Shown one piece after another: positions 11,080-22,453 of a stretch of 64,000 nucleotides of DNA. The first letter of the stretch is position 1. Each line of letters starts with the position of its first letter. The notes beneath the pieces are model-generated. The model was not told the origin of the DNA, did no database searches, and worked only from the letters and a program-made list of their open reading frames with translations. A program made the position numbers and the translations under genes. Origin of the DNA: Gracilariopsis chorda (lineage: Eukaryota > Rhodophyta > Florideophyceae > Gracilariales > Gracilariaceae); assembly GCA_003194525.1 (NCBI GenBank), contig NBIV01000095.1, positions 124,001 to 188,000 on the forward strand, in the 5' to 3' direction.

Positions 11080-13058
11080 GTTTCACCGTCGGACATTGAG
11101 ATCTTTGCTCTGCGCTTGCTGCTCATGAATCACGGCTCGAGCTCTTATGAAGACACAAGGACTTTGAACGGACAGCAGTATGGAACGTATCGTGAAACTG
11201 CGATTGTAAGCGGACTGCTCGGGGACGGATCCGAGTTTGATATTGCATTTCAAGAAGCAGTGCAGATCTACAGCACGCCCTCCAAGCTACGACGCCTGTT
11301 TGTAACAATATAGCAACAAAGCGCCGCCCCAGAGAAAATAGCCATCGAAAACTGGGAGGCGCTATGTAGCAAGATACATAAAGAAGATGATCAGCAACGA
11401 AAGCAAGAAATATATCGACGTGTGGTGGAGATGTCAGACCTGCACGGTGGACGACTGCTACGCCATCACAGTTTCTTCTCAAAACACCTACAGCAGGATG
11501 AGGCAGCATTGACTGAGGCGAATCGAGCTACAAAAACTCGAGACGCGCAAGTGGTGCGGTATTCATCAACTTTGCAGTCAAGGTACGCCAACTCAAAACC
11601 TCGCCAAAGACAAGTCATTTACACTGTCAATGCTGCATTGCAACGACGGCAGGCGCTGCAGGAGCGACCCAGCACTCCTGGAAACGTTTTCTTTGTGCAA
11701 CGATCCGCAGGAACCGGAAAGACATACGTGCTCAACTTCCTTGCGATATCGCTGTGTCGGAAGGAATGCTCCCCCAGATGACTGCTACAAAAGGCATTAC
11801 AGCAACGTTGTACGAAAGTGGCCGCACTTCATATAGCCTGCTCGAACTGAATGTAGCCGACAAGGACAGTACAAGCAGCACTACAGCCGCTTTGTCAAAG
11901 TACGGTCCCCGATCTCAAAGTGCAGAACTGCTACGCGAAATATACCTGCTCGTCTTGGATGAGGCATTCATGCTCTCACAGAGGGTCTTTGAACTCATGG
12001 ATGCGTTGCTCAAAGATTTTCGCTGCAGTGGAGTGGAAAACCAGCCTCCGTTTGTAGGCTTGACCATCGTGCTATCCAGCGACTACTCCCAGCTGCCTCC
12101 AGTGGTGCTGCAGGTGTACATAGACCACAAGCCAATAGAAATGTGAGACGATTGTACACAAATCTTCTCAACGAATTGCCGTGGAAGAATGATCTTTGGA
12201 CATTGTGCTCGGTTCAAGTGCTGTACCTTACCGAACAAGTACGCTAAGCCGATGATCCGGCATTTGCGTCGCTGTTACGTTCCATTACACGGAACAAAAT
12301 ATCCAACAACGCTCCATTAACATTCAGATCTACCGGTGGCATGCAAACCGCTTACCGATTTCTGTGGAAGTGGCTCACAACACGACGAAAGGAGGATGTG
12401 GATTTCAGCAATATGCTCATTGCGTGCGAAAACCAGTTGGTCGACGAACATAATGTGGCAGCACTAGATCTGTTTCCTGGTGAACGCTTCACTCTTCCGT
12501 CAGCGACAACTGTGCAACCTGATCGTGGACAGAACCGAGAATCTGACATCGCCAGTGCTATCGTTCCCAAGTTTGCATATCAATATGCGCCTACTGGACT
12601 AATGCCTCAGAACTTGGACTTGAAGATCAGTGTGCCACTTATGGTAATTCGGAAAGTGCTTCATCCCACTTTGATCAACGGAAATCTGTTCTTAGTCGTG
12701 CTTGTTGAACATTTTACGATGCGTGTGGCCCGATTCGACGACAACCGACAGTTTCTGGAACCAGAGCTCCTAAATCGTATCGAATTCTAGTTTTCTTTCG
12801 CAGAAATTCGCATGCTTCTAAGGCAGTTCCCCATTCGTCTCGCGTTTGGAGCTACCGTTCACAAAAGAGTGGAAAAGATCTTGGATGGCTTGGGATGTGC
12901 GATCCAAGGTCTTCTGCGCCGGTCAGTTGTATGTAGCATTGTCGCGAGTTCGAAGGAACGACCATGTACTGCTCCTGCATGAACTGCAGCTTAAATTTGC
13001 AAATGCGCACACAAATTCATCACATGCCTGTGGCCATCGCCAACCCAGTGGTGCCTGA
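11080..13058 (+). pseudogene. Helitron A PIF1-type helicase region, broken
   Basis: The 5'-3' helicase half of the Helitron protein. LLMNHGSSSYEDTRTL is the Helitron linker. Walker A is SAGTGKTYVLN at about 11710-11742. Walker B is LLVLDEAFM (about 11950-11976), with motif III SDYSQLPPV near 12080-12105. Late motifs include a DLKISVPLMVIRKVLHP phrase (12618-12665) and AGQLYVALSRVRR (about 12920-12960). Compared with copy B, the AxNVHKGQGKTLD motif is altered here. At least five phase changes or stops break it. The helicase would unwind the donor strand during replication of the element. Confidence 0.85.
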
Positions 13059-13236
13059 AGCCATTCAGTTCTGCATCCCTCCACATCCGTAATTATATTT
13101 CTTGCCTTCTTCATTCATTCAATAAGACTACTCATTTTCTGTTTTTGCTTTTTCCATCCTCTTTTCTTCTCATTGCCGGTTATCAGTCCTCCACCGCGGC
13201 GTGCAGTGTTGCCTGCTGCCGAGAGCCTTTTCCTTT

Positions 13237-13760
13237 TCTCTATCCATTCTATAATTTTACAAGTTTATCAGGGGATACATGTTGTTTGAACGGAGGCGTT
13301 GCACTAATAAACACACCCGCACGCTCCTTAAGCGAGAGCAAAAATCTCTCTTCGCGCAACACCTCCCTTCCATTCAAAGTATTCAGCAGCAGCAGCAGCA
13401 AACCTCAAAGCTAACTCGCTGCTGCTGTATGTTGACTGCTGCTGCTGCTTAGTGGCTAGCACTACAACACTGCTACCCATTCCACTGCACAGTGGTTGGC
13501 ATTGCAGTCATTTTGGCAATGCCAGCCAATTACAATCCATTGCACTCTCCGTCCACAACTGCAGTGCAAGCCACTCAACAATGCGCAGACGCTCAATTGC
13601 AACTCGATCCCATATTCATTCTCGGAGCCGCGGTCATTATTAGTTTGCAGGCCGTTTGCGAACGATAGCGAGCAAAAACGGCGTGCAGATCCCTGAAAGT
13701 CACCCTCATTTAGCGGCGCGCCGCGCAGCACGCGGCCGAAGGTCGCTTCCACTTGTCACT
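13237..13760 (+). repeat. Second, short copy of the Helitron A terminal sequence
   Basis: Immediately after the GC-rich end block, a new TCTC start and about 140 bp closely matching 6590-6730 begin again, including the inverted-repeat region and the CAG/CTG tract. About 300 bp of other sequence follows, and then a GC-rich block at 13701-13750 resembling 13191-13233. It can be read as a short non-autonomous element in tandem, or as a direct terminal repeat of the large element. The same arrangement occurs after copy B (34651-35105). Confidence 0.65.
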
Positions 13761-16700
13761 TTTCTAACAACTAAAGATCTATCGCTCGTGAACAGCACAA
13801 TGGTGAACTAGAACAGGAGATTCCTGCAAACAGAAGTTGTGCGTGTACACAAACACACATCCGAAGATAGCTTTGAGTTTCATAAAATGTGAAGTCGCAC
13901 GAAAAAGACTAGTACACAAATACGGCCACACCACTTTACCTAATGTAATGATCCATGATATTGGATTGTTTAATGTGATAAACACCGATGCCATCATGAG
14001 GGTGCCGTATGTACTAAAACACTTCATAAAGGCTTAACAATGCCAAATGTAAGTGGTCATGAAATGTCCTTTCGCTGAACACTCCCAAATAGAGGAAGGA
14101 CAGAAGTCCATCGCCACAGGAGGCGGTTGCGGCTGTTAGTGAGGCTTCTTATCCTGCGAAGAAAAGGCGAAGGAGATGAATGGATAGCGGTAACAGAAGG
14201 GTAATGAAGTTCGTAGAGCAACCGTCCTGGTAGGGAAATTGATAAATGTGCTCTCTACTGAAACAACCTAGTCTGTGATAAAGGATGGTAGAGAACGGTG
14301 GGTTGTGCATGCCCAATAATGCTGATTAGCTTTTTATAGCACATCCTAGAAGTTAGCAGTCTAGCTATAATAACTACTTAATACCTTTGCCTCGTAATTA
14401 GGGGTAAAGAGTTACTCCCCGTAAGATAAAATACTCACACAGACACACTGAGAGCCATAATACGGCAACTGGTTCCAAAGTTGGATCCGCTGATTGTAGG
14501 GGAGAAGGATGTATGCCGTAGATACACGGGGCTCTTCAGAAATTGTTTTCAATGAAATTTTTTGACTGGAATTAACGATCGTCTTTCGTCCGGTCTTTGA
14601 TGCTCGCGAGTCAAAAGAACGTATTCGAAAAGTGCATCAGAGACGACGGAGGAACGGTTCCACTACGATCGCCGCGCAGAAGTCTCAAATTAATCAACTT
14701 CGTATCCTCTAAATCCATTGAACAAACCATAGTAGTAGACTCCGTTGCAAAACTTCTGAGGGCCGGTAGGTTAGAAAAAGTGCACCTTGTTTTTGTGCCG
14801 AAATGTACGTATTTGTAAAGGGAACAGCTTCCATGTCTCTGGTTTTGGTTAAACTGAGATAAACGACTGTGTTGATTTCCTTCATGAGAGTTTACGTCAC
14901 CCCAACATCGTATTACCAGTACATACGAATTATAAAAACATGTAGCGTTAAAGAGTAGCGATATATGCTTTAGTACAATCTGACACCGACGGTGATTATC
15001 GTGGAATTATCAATGAACATATGGAAAATAAAGAAGTCTTTTCCAACGAAGATGAGAATGCAAACAAATATAAGAATCGATGTAAAGCAAAAAAACCTTG
15101 GGAGTTGTGTCTTTTTCTTACTCACCTGAAGCAGACAGGCACTTGCAAAAGTTGCGAACTGAATTTTGGATGACATGCTCTAGGGGTTTCGTTTTGCGTA
15201 GTATACAAGCTCTGCCCTATGCCCTGTCATAAGATCTTGGAGAATTGTGAAGGTCCATTCGCTACCAGTAGACCGCTTCGAACTTTAAATTATACATAGG
15301 CACTTGGGCGCTCGACTTTGTTCTTCATCACGTCTTCCTCACAGAAGCTCGCCAGAAGATTTGAATTTCAGTCTTCCCGGCGGAAAATATCACCTCGTAT
15401 AGCGATAGAGGTGGTCAGCTTCTGCACTGATGTATTATGGTAAACCATGAATTGCATTTGATTAAGGGCTACTGCACTATCTATGACGGTTTCATATTGC
15501 TGCTATTATTAAAGGGAGAAATGATTCAGTTCACTTACAACGGGCGCAGAGGGCATCAGAACATCTACGCAAGATAAGCACTTCTGTGGCGAACTACGCA
15601 AATTGTTCGTCGGGAAAGGGTGAGGTTCGATGCCTCGATATACTGAGAGGTGGTCCTGCCGCGGCTCTAGTACCAAGTCGCTGTTTCCCAATTGCAAACG
15701 GTTCGGATGCAGACGGCTACCTACTCTACTGCTGTCTACCCATGCACCTTAGGTGACGGAACCCTGTACCTGTTTTGGGTTCCGTCCAACACTACAGAGC
15801 CAGAAATGGCTACATCTTCTTAGACAAAAGATTACATCCGATAGTTTTATTTCAAACGAGCATGGTTAGAGGTCAATTGCTTTTAGCCAGGTGTAAGGAC
15901 TATTGGAGAGTGCGGACGTAATCCTTAGTCGAGATGTGTCTGAAGCTACCAGAGGCTTCTTTGAAAACTGGAGACAAAATAGATATGAAGAAATTCTCAT
16001 ATGCGAATTAAAATTGCATACGTAGATTCGTAGATGATTATATTCGGCAAAAGTGTTTGCTGAGCTCAGTATTGATTCTGGGCATTGTGTTATAGTATAA
16101 GAGAATCTCGTTTCTCGAACAACCTAGCCAGGATGCTATCTGTGCTTTAGCACCATGGGAGACCCGATTTCGGACGACGGAAAAGATTTTTATCGAGATA
16201 GCACCAATGTGCATGGAGCATTGTCGTCAAACAATTGGATTCTTCAACCCCCTGTAAAGCGCTTCTTACGTGTTTGTATGAGATTATAGTAGCCATTTCT
16301 TAAAAAAAATGTCATCCTATCTTTTGATTATGATGCAATGCTTTTGACTACCAATTTTGGGAGAGTAGTGGCTAAGGACTACTTCATGTGGCAAAATAGT
16401 CGGTCACAAATACGCCCCTAGTTGAAAGTGTGACTAGACGTTGGTCCAGATGCAGCTGCTGAAATCAAAGGAGAGATTATTGTTCGCTCTTTGGCTGTTG
16501 CCAAGTGACTGGTCTTTTATGTTTGGAAAAGGGAAGGCGGAGGCCAACAAACTATCACCAAGAACTCAGCAAAACTGAGATATTACAGGATGATCCATAA
16601 GATACATACTGTTTCCGAGAGTGGTGAGTGGGAATTTCGAAGTGTTGCAGAATATCATACACCCAACAAGATTGATACAGTCGTTGCTCAACAGAGCAAC

Positions 16701-18695
16701 GACGGTATCGATTGCCTCTGGCAATACGGGGTCGGCCAGATATATATTATTGCCCTTCACAGCATAAAATGGCTCAAATTAATCCACCTCTGCCGTGTCT
16801 TAGAAAACCCACGAAAGCTGGTGCGTGCAACAGCTATCTCTTGCAATGCACTCCGTTTTGAGTATTATCTGACAGGGAGTGGATCAAGGGATGGACAAGG
16901 ATGCAGCGCGAGGCCAAATACAAGGATTACGGTGCGGCAGACGAACTCTCAGACCCACAACTCTCCCAGAAAGACACTTATGCCAACATAATCGTAGATT
17001 ATTGATTAATCTTGAAGGGATAGAAACGAAGATCTCCTCCCGCGCTTTACAAGGAGAGCTGGAACGCAATGCAGCCCATATGGGCGGCTGACGGGAGCCG
17101 ATTCTCAACTTCAGCCCTTTGAATAGGGCTGTACAGGGCGATGCCTCACCCCGGGAAAGACGACCATCGTACGATCAGGTAAAAGTTGTCAAAGTGAGAG
17201 TATTATCTTAACGACATCCCTGACGGTATGCGTTAACTGCGATTCGAGCTTAAAAATTAATCTTCGAACCTCAACTGCGGCGAGATGTAGGACTTTTGCT
17301 CTGTGTGCTTGGCGAAGGCTAGCAATCCGCTAACTGCTAGATTGCTTACCTTTTAGCCCTCCAAACCCAGTACCCTTGGAGCATTAAACACACCATGCGT
17401 ACTAGAATTTTCAGTTCGCTATCCGTACGCTTCCATGATAGTAGTCATTTCAAAGTTCTACAGAGCGCACAAGCTAACTGAACAAATGGTCATAAGAATA
17501 CATTAAAGGTAAGGACAGTCACTACTCGAAATTTGCGCAGAGGCATCGGTAGTTTGACCAGACAAAGATGCCACACCAGCACAATTGATTGGGATAGGAC
17601 AGGTCAAGTCTTTACGATTATATGCGTCATTCAGAAACGCATTAGAATGGGGCTTTCCAAAAACCGACACATTGACACTTAAAAGGACATAGACAGGGCT
17701 TTGCCAATTTTTGAGGACTGACGTTAGTGAGAAAAGAAATGTAGGCTTATTTCCCCAGTTTACAAATGGCCATACCTCAACCGAAGTTTCATGGCCATTT
17801 GTACGGTTTGCAAACCATGGTGTTCCGTTACAGACTTCTCTCTTCGTCAGAACGGAAAAAACTCGCGAAAGGGAAACATCATCTGCAGCGCTGATGATGT
17901 CCGGTATCTACTAGACTTAGTGGCGGATATTGAACTCTTAGGTAGAACAATAGTTGTTAGATACAGCACTGTTGGTGTTCATCGTAAAAGCGAGGTTGAT
18001 GGCGAGAGCGATACTGATATGTGAGGTTGCTGCCTGTATTCATAAAATGGGAGTATTTATTGTGTAACTTACGCAGAAATCAAGATTTTTCGCTTTGTAC
18101 TGGGGTCGACGTACTCACTCCATACCGAGAAACTTTCAGTGAGTGCGGTTCCATTCTGTAGGAGCTCACTGGCTTCAACTTTGTCATTCTCTCAGAGTGG
18201 CTTTTCTTGGAAAGGCCAAATGTGGGGAAACACGATCTAAGATACTGTACCAGTGGGTGAGACAAGTTCGGGAATCGTTTTGTGCTAACCCTTTAACCCA
18301 AAATGGAAATCAGAAAATGTAATGCTATAGAAGGGTAGACATGTAGTTCGTCGGTGCTAGGAACAAGCGACATTCTCACGCCGCCAGATTGCCATTAAAA
18401 TCGCTTGTCTACATTAAATTTAAATTGACTAAAAAATGCGGGCTAATCTTGAAGTCGGCTAGTCATTCCATCAGCCTTAAATACGGGTCTGGATATTTTC
18501 ACCGATTATCAAGCAGAACACCCTGTCTTGATATGAAGTGAAGAACGAAAGGAGGTCTGCGCTTTTCCGCACTAGTTGATTCATGAATGCCCATGAGCAA
18601 CACGAGCGGAGCACCTCTTACAATTATGCACTCCAAAAATCTGGCATCAGCGAAGGGTTTGCGTCTGTGGTAACCGATTCAGAACCATCTCAACA
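13760..18695. other. Long intergenic stretch, no gene recognised
   Basis: Nearly 5 kb with only short frames (maximum about 130 codons) and no recognisable domain. A stem-loop with 19-bp arms (2 mismatches) and a 4-base loop sits at 16671-16712. A 12-bp inverted repeat built on ACAAATGGCCAT lies near 17763-17803. Probably old repeat DNA. Confidence 0.5.
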
Positions 18696-19235
18696 TCACC
18701 TATTCTTGAAAAAGGAGCAGTGTTTGCAACACATTCCAAAAGGCACACCAAACGGAAACCATCTACCGTCTCTGAAAACGCCAGGAGGGATACGGGTACA
18801 TCTCGGGAGAGAAGCGAGGAATCTGTTTCCGCGGACTTTGGACCGCGGAATATCATCGATATCTTCGGGCGCCATTGCGTTTGGTGAGAGGCTTTGGACG
18901 GGAGAATCATCAGGGCTGATAGCAAATCCCAGTGCGGCTTGTGGGAGCGTCATAGTCTGCGCGACGATATAGTAATCACTCACCGCGAACACTTTGAGCA
19001 CTTTGACCATTTGCTTCATCACGGGCTGCTGGGCAGGACAACTCACCTGCCAGCCATCGTCTGTGACACAGCCATCATCGCTGTTGCAGAAGATCACCGA
19101 GACATTAGAAGCATATATCACGCGTCTAAATGAATTGGAACCATATAGCGCGGAGCCAAATGCATTTGCAGGAACCACAAACGACACTAGGGCGAGAGCG
19201 AGGAACAGAATAATTAGATTGTTGCGGCGGTTCAT
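18696..19235 (-). CDS. Small secreted cysteine-rich protein (family member 1)
   Basis: 179 residues starting at the ATG at 19235. This start is chosen because it gives a clean signal peptide (residues 1-26, core LIILFLALALVSFVV, cleavage after PANA) and lies about 70 bp below a TATA-like box. Mature cysteines are at 50, 56, 66, 146, 169, 170 and 173. Conserved phrases are TDDGWQVSCP (58-67), the SPDDSPVQ block, and RIPPGVFRDGR with FPFG (148-163). A glycosylation sequon NVS precedes Cys50. No known family is recognised. The paralogue at 21971-22453 shares exactly the same cysteine spacing. Seven cysteines suggest three disulfides plus one free cysteine or an intermolecular bond. Function unknown; probably extracellular or cell wall. 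Confidence 0.85.
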   Translation of the reverse strand: MNRRNNLIILFLALALVSFVVPANAFGSALYGSNSFRRVIYASNVSVIFCNSDDGCVTDDGWQVSCPAQQPVMKQMVKVLKVFAVSDYYIVAQTMTLPQAALGFAISPDDSPVQSLSPNAMAPEDIDDIPRSKVRGNRFLASLPRCTRIPPGVFRDGRWFPFGVPFGMCCKHCSFFKNR

Positions 19236-19303
19236 GTTGAAAAATATTGAAGTCGGACTTGCTCGCGACAGGCAAGAGTCGTGATGGGAAAGGAGCAGGC
19301 CAG

Positions 19304-19312
19304 CATTTATAG
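19304..19312 (-). promoter_or_regulatory. TATA box of secreted protein 1
   Basis: CTATAAATG on the minus strand, about 70 bp upstream of the ATG at 19235. A TATA-like CTACAAAAG occurs at nearly the same distance from the paralogue start. Assignment is by motif and spacing only. Confidence 0.55.
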
Positions 19313-19319
19313 TGCACAT

Positions 19320-21970
19320 TAGGCCTCCTGCAGGCTCCCGAACAAGATCACAACCGCGAGATCTCTGACGGTACACGTATCCTGGTAACTTACATGTATC
19401 CCGGTACAATTCGTAACAAGAAATCACCCAAACCTGAAGGCTACTGATTGGCAAACTGACCTCGCGCATTGCTTCTGTAGGGGAAAGGATTGTAAGGATA
19501 TGTCCATGATGTAACTAACATCATCAATACAGGTGCACCGAGTAATGCCACCCTGAGTCAAATGACTGGGATTGGCACTATTGCAAGTCCTGCACTATTG
19601 AAGAAGGGAGCTGAGAACTAAAGACCTCTACAATATCGTAGTGACACGCAGATGAAGCCGTAAGCTAGGTCAAGGTTTTGCTTTGCGTGCAGTAGTGCAA
19701 ACGTTTCACAGATGTGGTCAAAATCGCGAGAAGATAGCCGTTACTGCTATCGCTTAGCTGCCGTCATAGGTGTGCCATGCACTGAGAGGAGGTGTGCGGC
19801 AAGCAGAAAGCTCAGACTGCGCCGCCGGCCGCTTCGTTAGTGTCTATCTTCTAATTATTTGTAAGCCTAATAAAAGGAGAGTAACCCTTCACCAGATGCA
19901 CTGGGGAGTAGCATTATTCCGACCGAAGCAATTCTCAAGGTGGCATTATTTCGACAGAAGCAATACTCAAGGTGGTATTGCTACTCCGCGGCCTTGTATT
20001 GGTTTGCTCCCCCTCTGCAGTATCCTTACCCCTGTTTCGAATGAGCTGGCATGTTTAATATTTTAGGGGTTTCTCCTTGCACTGCATGATGGATGAACGC
20101 GCGCAAGTGAACTGACGGCGCAAGTACAAACCGATGTTCTTCGCATTGCTAACATTTGCTTTGGTAACTTCGGAGGGTTCCGTAAAATTTGCCAGAGAAT
20201 CCCAGAAAAACAGTTGGCGTTTAGGAGCTGACAATAGGGCCAAACTATCTTTGTGTTAGAGTTCTTCAACCAGTCCTGAAAGGCTTTAACGCTTCTGCTT
20301 TTCTCCAAACCACTACGAAAGAAACCCGCCCAAACATGGCTAACATTACTGGGATGCTGACAAGACCATAAGGTGGCTCACACTTCGCATCTAGGTGATT
20401 GCTGTTGACAGATCGTCTGAGCAGTCGTAAAAGAGTTTCGAAGTTATTGCAGTCTCGGCTTGCCGAGTACAGACATGGTGCCAGGTAACGATGAGGGGTG
20501 ACAACGCATTGGCGAGAAAGCACGATTCATGCTCAGTTCTGCTTCATTCTGCCTTGAGTACGAGAAACACGTCGGCGTGGAGTCAACAATCAGAAGTGTT
20601 GCATTCAGGTGGTCTCCCTTGCATTCAGTGCGTGCCATGATTGACAGCAAGATACTGATGTTTGCTCAGTTATTGTGTACAATAGAATAATTCCTAAAAC
20701 GAAAGCTGCGGCGTTTATTAGAAACTTTTTAACAGGATGGTTTGGTCTACCCTTCCCTTCGGCTCAATTTGATGGTATGGAGTAATTTGACCGCTTAATT
20801 ACCCAATCACATTGGACATTATTGCTGAGCAGGATTGTTGTCAATTGGGGGATGTTGCAAGAACGCAAGATTTTGCACTTTTCCAAATTACACCAGTTTG
20901 GATCTGTACACGTTGCTGAAAGTACCTCCAAAACACCGAGATATTTGGTTTGTTTGAGAAAAATCAAAAACCGGCCCAAATCAAGCCAGAGGGAAGGGTA
21001 GACCCGCTTGGTCGATCCTGAAAACCCACTGCTGTACACTTGATAACATTACTGCAACGCTGCGTGGCAAGGCTATTATCCTGGAGGGGAACCGACGTCC
21101 TGCAGCTGTAGCTCAGCCAATCAGGTACCCACCCGTATGTAGCTACACTGGAGATGATGGCACGACAAGTTCTCGGGTTCAAAAGAGAGGCTGATGTTTT
21201 TTGGGAATCGTTGGAGAGCCGAGGGTTCGAAGGGCGTGTAGCTAGTGGCGTTGTACAGCCACAAGAAATCCGTAAACGATGCAATGCAACAAATGTTTTT
21301 GAGGATAGAAGAGCTGATTGCTGGCGTAGCTTGAAAGTATCGGTAGAGCAGGCATGAAACAAAGCAGCAGCAAGGAGGAAGAGTTAAACGTAGTTGGCAT
21401 GCGTAAGTTCAACGATGAGGGATCACGCCAGAAACGACGTCGCTGGCCGCCCAGGATGAATGCAAGATTCGCATAATGTTGGAATAGATTACAAATGTTC
21501 TTGGTGATGGCAGGTAGAGTACCTTGAGCGACGATCCGTGTTGTGTTGGTTGGCGCTGAATGATGTCAAGGACCGGAGAGGTTGCGAAGGCATATCGCAG
21601 ACGCACTGAGTTGGTGATTTACCGCAGAGAGAGAAATGAAGTGCTTCAGCGGGGACAGGATATGGGCTGGAAACGGGCACGTACGAGTTCAGGGACTGTG
21701 CTGCACGACGCGAAACTTTCACGTTTGCAGTTGGTGAAAAACACAAGGAAAGCAACTGGTACAGTAGCTACCAAAGGGCACGGAAACTTGATGGGAATAA
21801 AGGTATATACGTTAAAAAGTCTATATGAGTTGGTGTACCAAGATACGTACGGATTGTAGCTTACAGTCACACGATCATAGTGCAGCGGGAGGTGCAAAAA
21901 ACTAGGGGTGACCGGAGAGCGATTGGAAACGGATATGATCTAGCCTAGGGAGTGGGGACGGCGACGGAGC
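19320..21970. other. Intergenic stretch with small repeats
   Basis: No gene recognised. Two tandem 32-bp units (19911-19942 and 19943-19974) differ at three positions. An inverted-repeat pair at 20744-20771 and 20977-21004 is described separately. A tRNA-like A-box/B-box pair near 21100-21180 is considered and rejected. Confidence 0.5.
20744..21004. mobile_element. Possible fold-back element (about 260 bp)
   Basis: The outer 28 bp at 20744-20771 and 20977-21004 are inverted copies with 24 of 28 matches, sharing GGTCTACCCTTCCCT. Weaker similarity continues outward to CAGGAT on both sides. There is no coding capacity and no clear target-site duplication, so the class is unknown. Confidence 0.45.
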
Positions 21971-22453
21971 TCAAGTGCGGCGACAGGGTGAGCAACACTG
22001 TCCAAATGCAGCACCGAAAGGAAAGTATCGACCGTCTCGGAAGACGCCCGGTGGAATTCGATAACATCTTGACAGACGGGCCAAATAGGGATCATCCAGT
22101 ACGAGGGAATCCGGGATGAAGGGTGGCATTGGGGGCGCGGTTGCGTTGGGCGGAATGGTTTGAACGGGTGAGTTTTCCGGACTGATTGCGAGATCTAGGG
22201 ACTGCTGAGGGATGGTCATGGAGTTGACGATAATGTAAAAATCGTTGATGGAGAATGACTTGAGAAGTTTCGTGGTTCCTTTTTGCAGCGGTTGGTGGGA
22301 GGGACACTTTACCTGCCACCCGTCGTCGGTTCCGCAGCCGTCTTCGGGAGTGCAGTAGATGAGAGAGATGTTGAGCGCTTCTGCGGACGAAGTTTGAAGC
22401 AAGAAGAGGAGGAGGGAGAGTAGGGCGATGGGGACGAAGATGCGGGAAGCCAT
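21971..22453 (-). CDS. Small secreted cysteine-rich protein (family member 2)
   Basis: 160 residues from the ATG at 22453; upstream in-frame Met codons are ignored because this one opens a signal peptide (residues 1-25, core IFVPIALLSLLLFLL, ending TSSAEA). Cysteines at 34, 40, 50, 130, 153, 154 and 157 have exactly the same spacing as the neighbour at 18696-19235: X5, X9, X79, X22, none, X2. Shared phrases are TDDGWQVKCP, AISPENSPVQ, PNA, RIPPGVFRDGR and FPFG. A sequon NIS precedes the first cysteine. No known domain. It is transcribed on the same strand as its paralogue, 2.7 kb away, suggesting local duplication. The pair probably acts outside the cell; the role is unknown. Confidence 0.85.
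   Translation of the reverse strand: MASRIFVPIALLSLLLFLLQTSSAEALNISLIYCTPEDGCGTDDGWQVKCPSHQPLQKGTTKLLKSFSINDFYIIVNSMTIPQQSLDLAISPENSPVQTIPPNATAPPMPPFIPDSLVLDDPYLARLSRCYRIPPGVFRDGRYFPFGAAFGQCCSPCRRT

Larger units (their letters stand above)
6590..13236 (+). mobile_element. Helitron-type rolling-circle element, copy A
   Basis: The element encodes, in order, an N-terminal region ending in a Helitron-type zinc finger, a Helitron_like_N Rep domain with an HUH-type motif, and a PIF1-family helicase. This combination defines Helitrons. The left end is placed at the TCTC of 6590, preceded by A, because the same start is seen at 13237, 29370 and 34651. A GC-rich end block (13191-13233) precedes the next TCTC. 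No convincing CTRR terminus was found, so exact borders are uncertain. Copy B at 29370-34650 is colinear from the leader to the helicase end, apart from one deletion. Confidence 0.85.

Noticed and set aside
16391..16430. Similarity of this stretch to 40790-40825
   Set aside because: Only about 30 bp match loosely; too short to call a second hAT end without a genome-wide comparison.
18583..18972. 129-codon plus-strand frame
   Set aside because: It is antisense to the C-terminal half of the secreted cysteine-rich gene and has no family resemblance.
21098..21185. tRNA-like segment with TAGCTCAGCCAATCAGG and GGGTTCAAAAG
   Set aside because: A- and B-box-like strings are too far apart and no cloverleaf arms pair, so it is not called as a tRNA gene.
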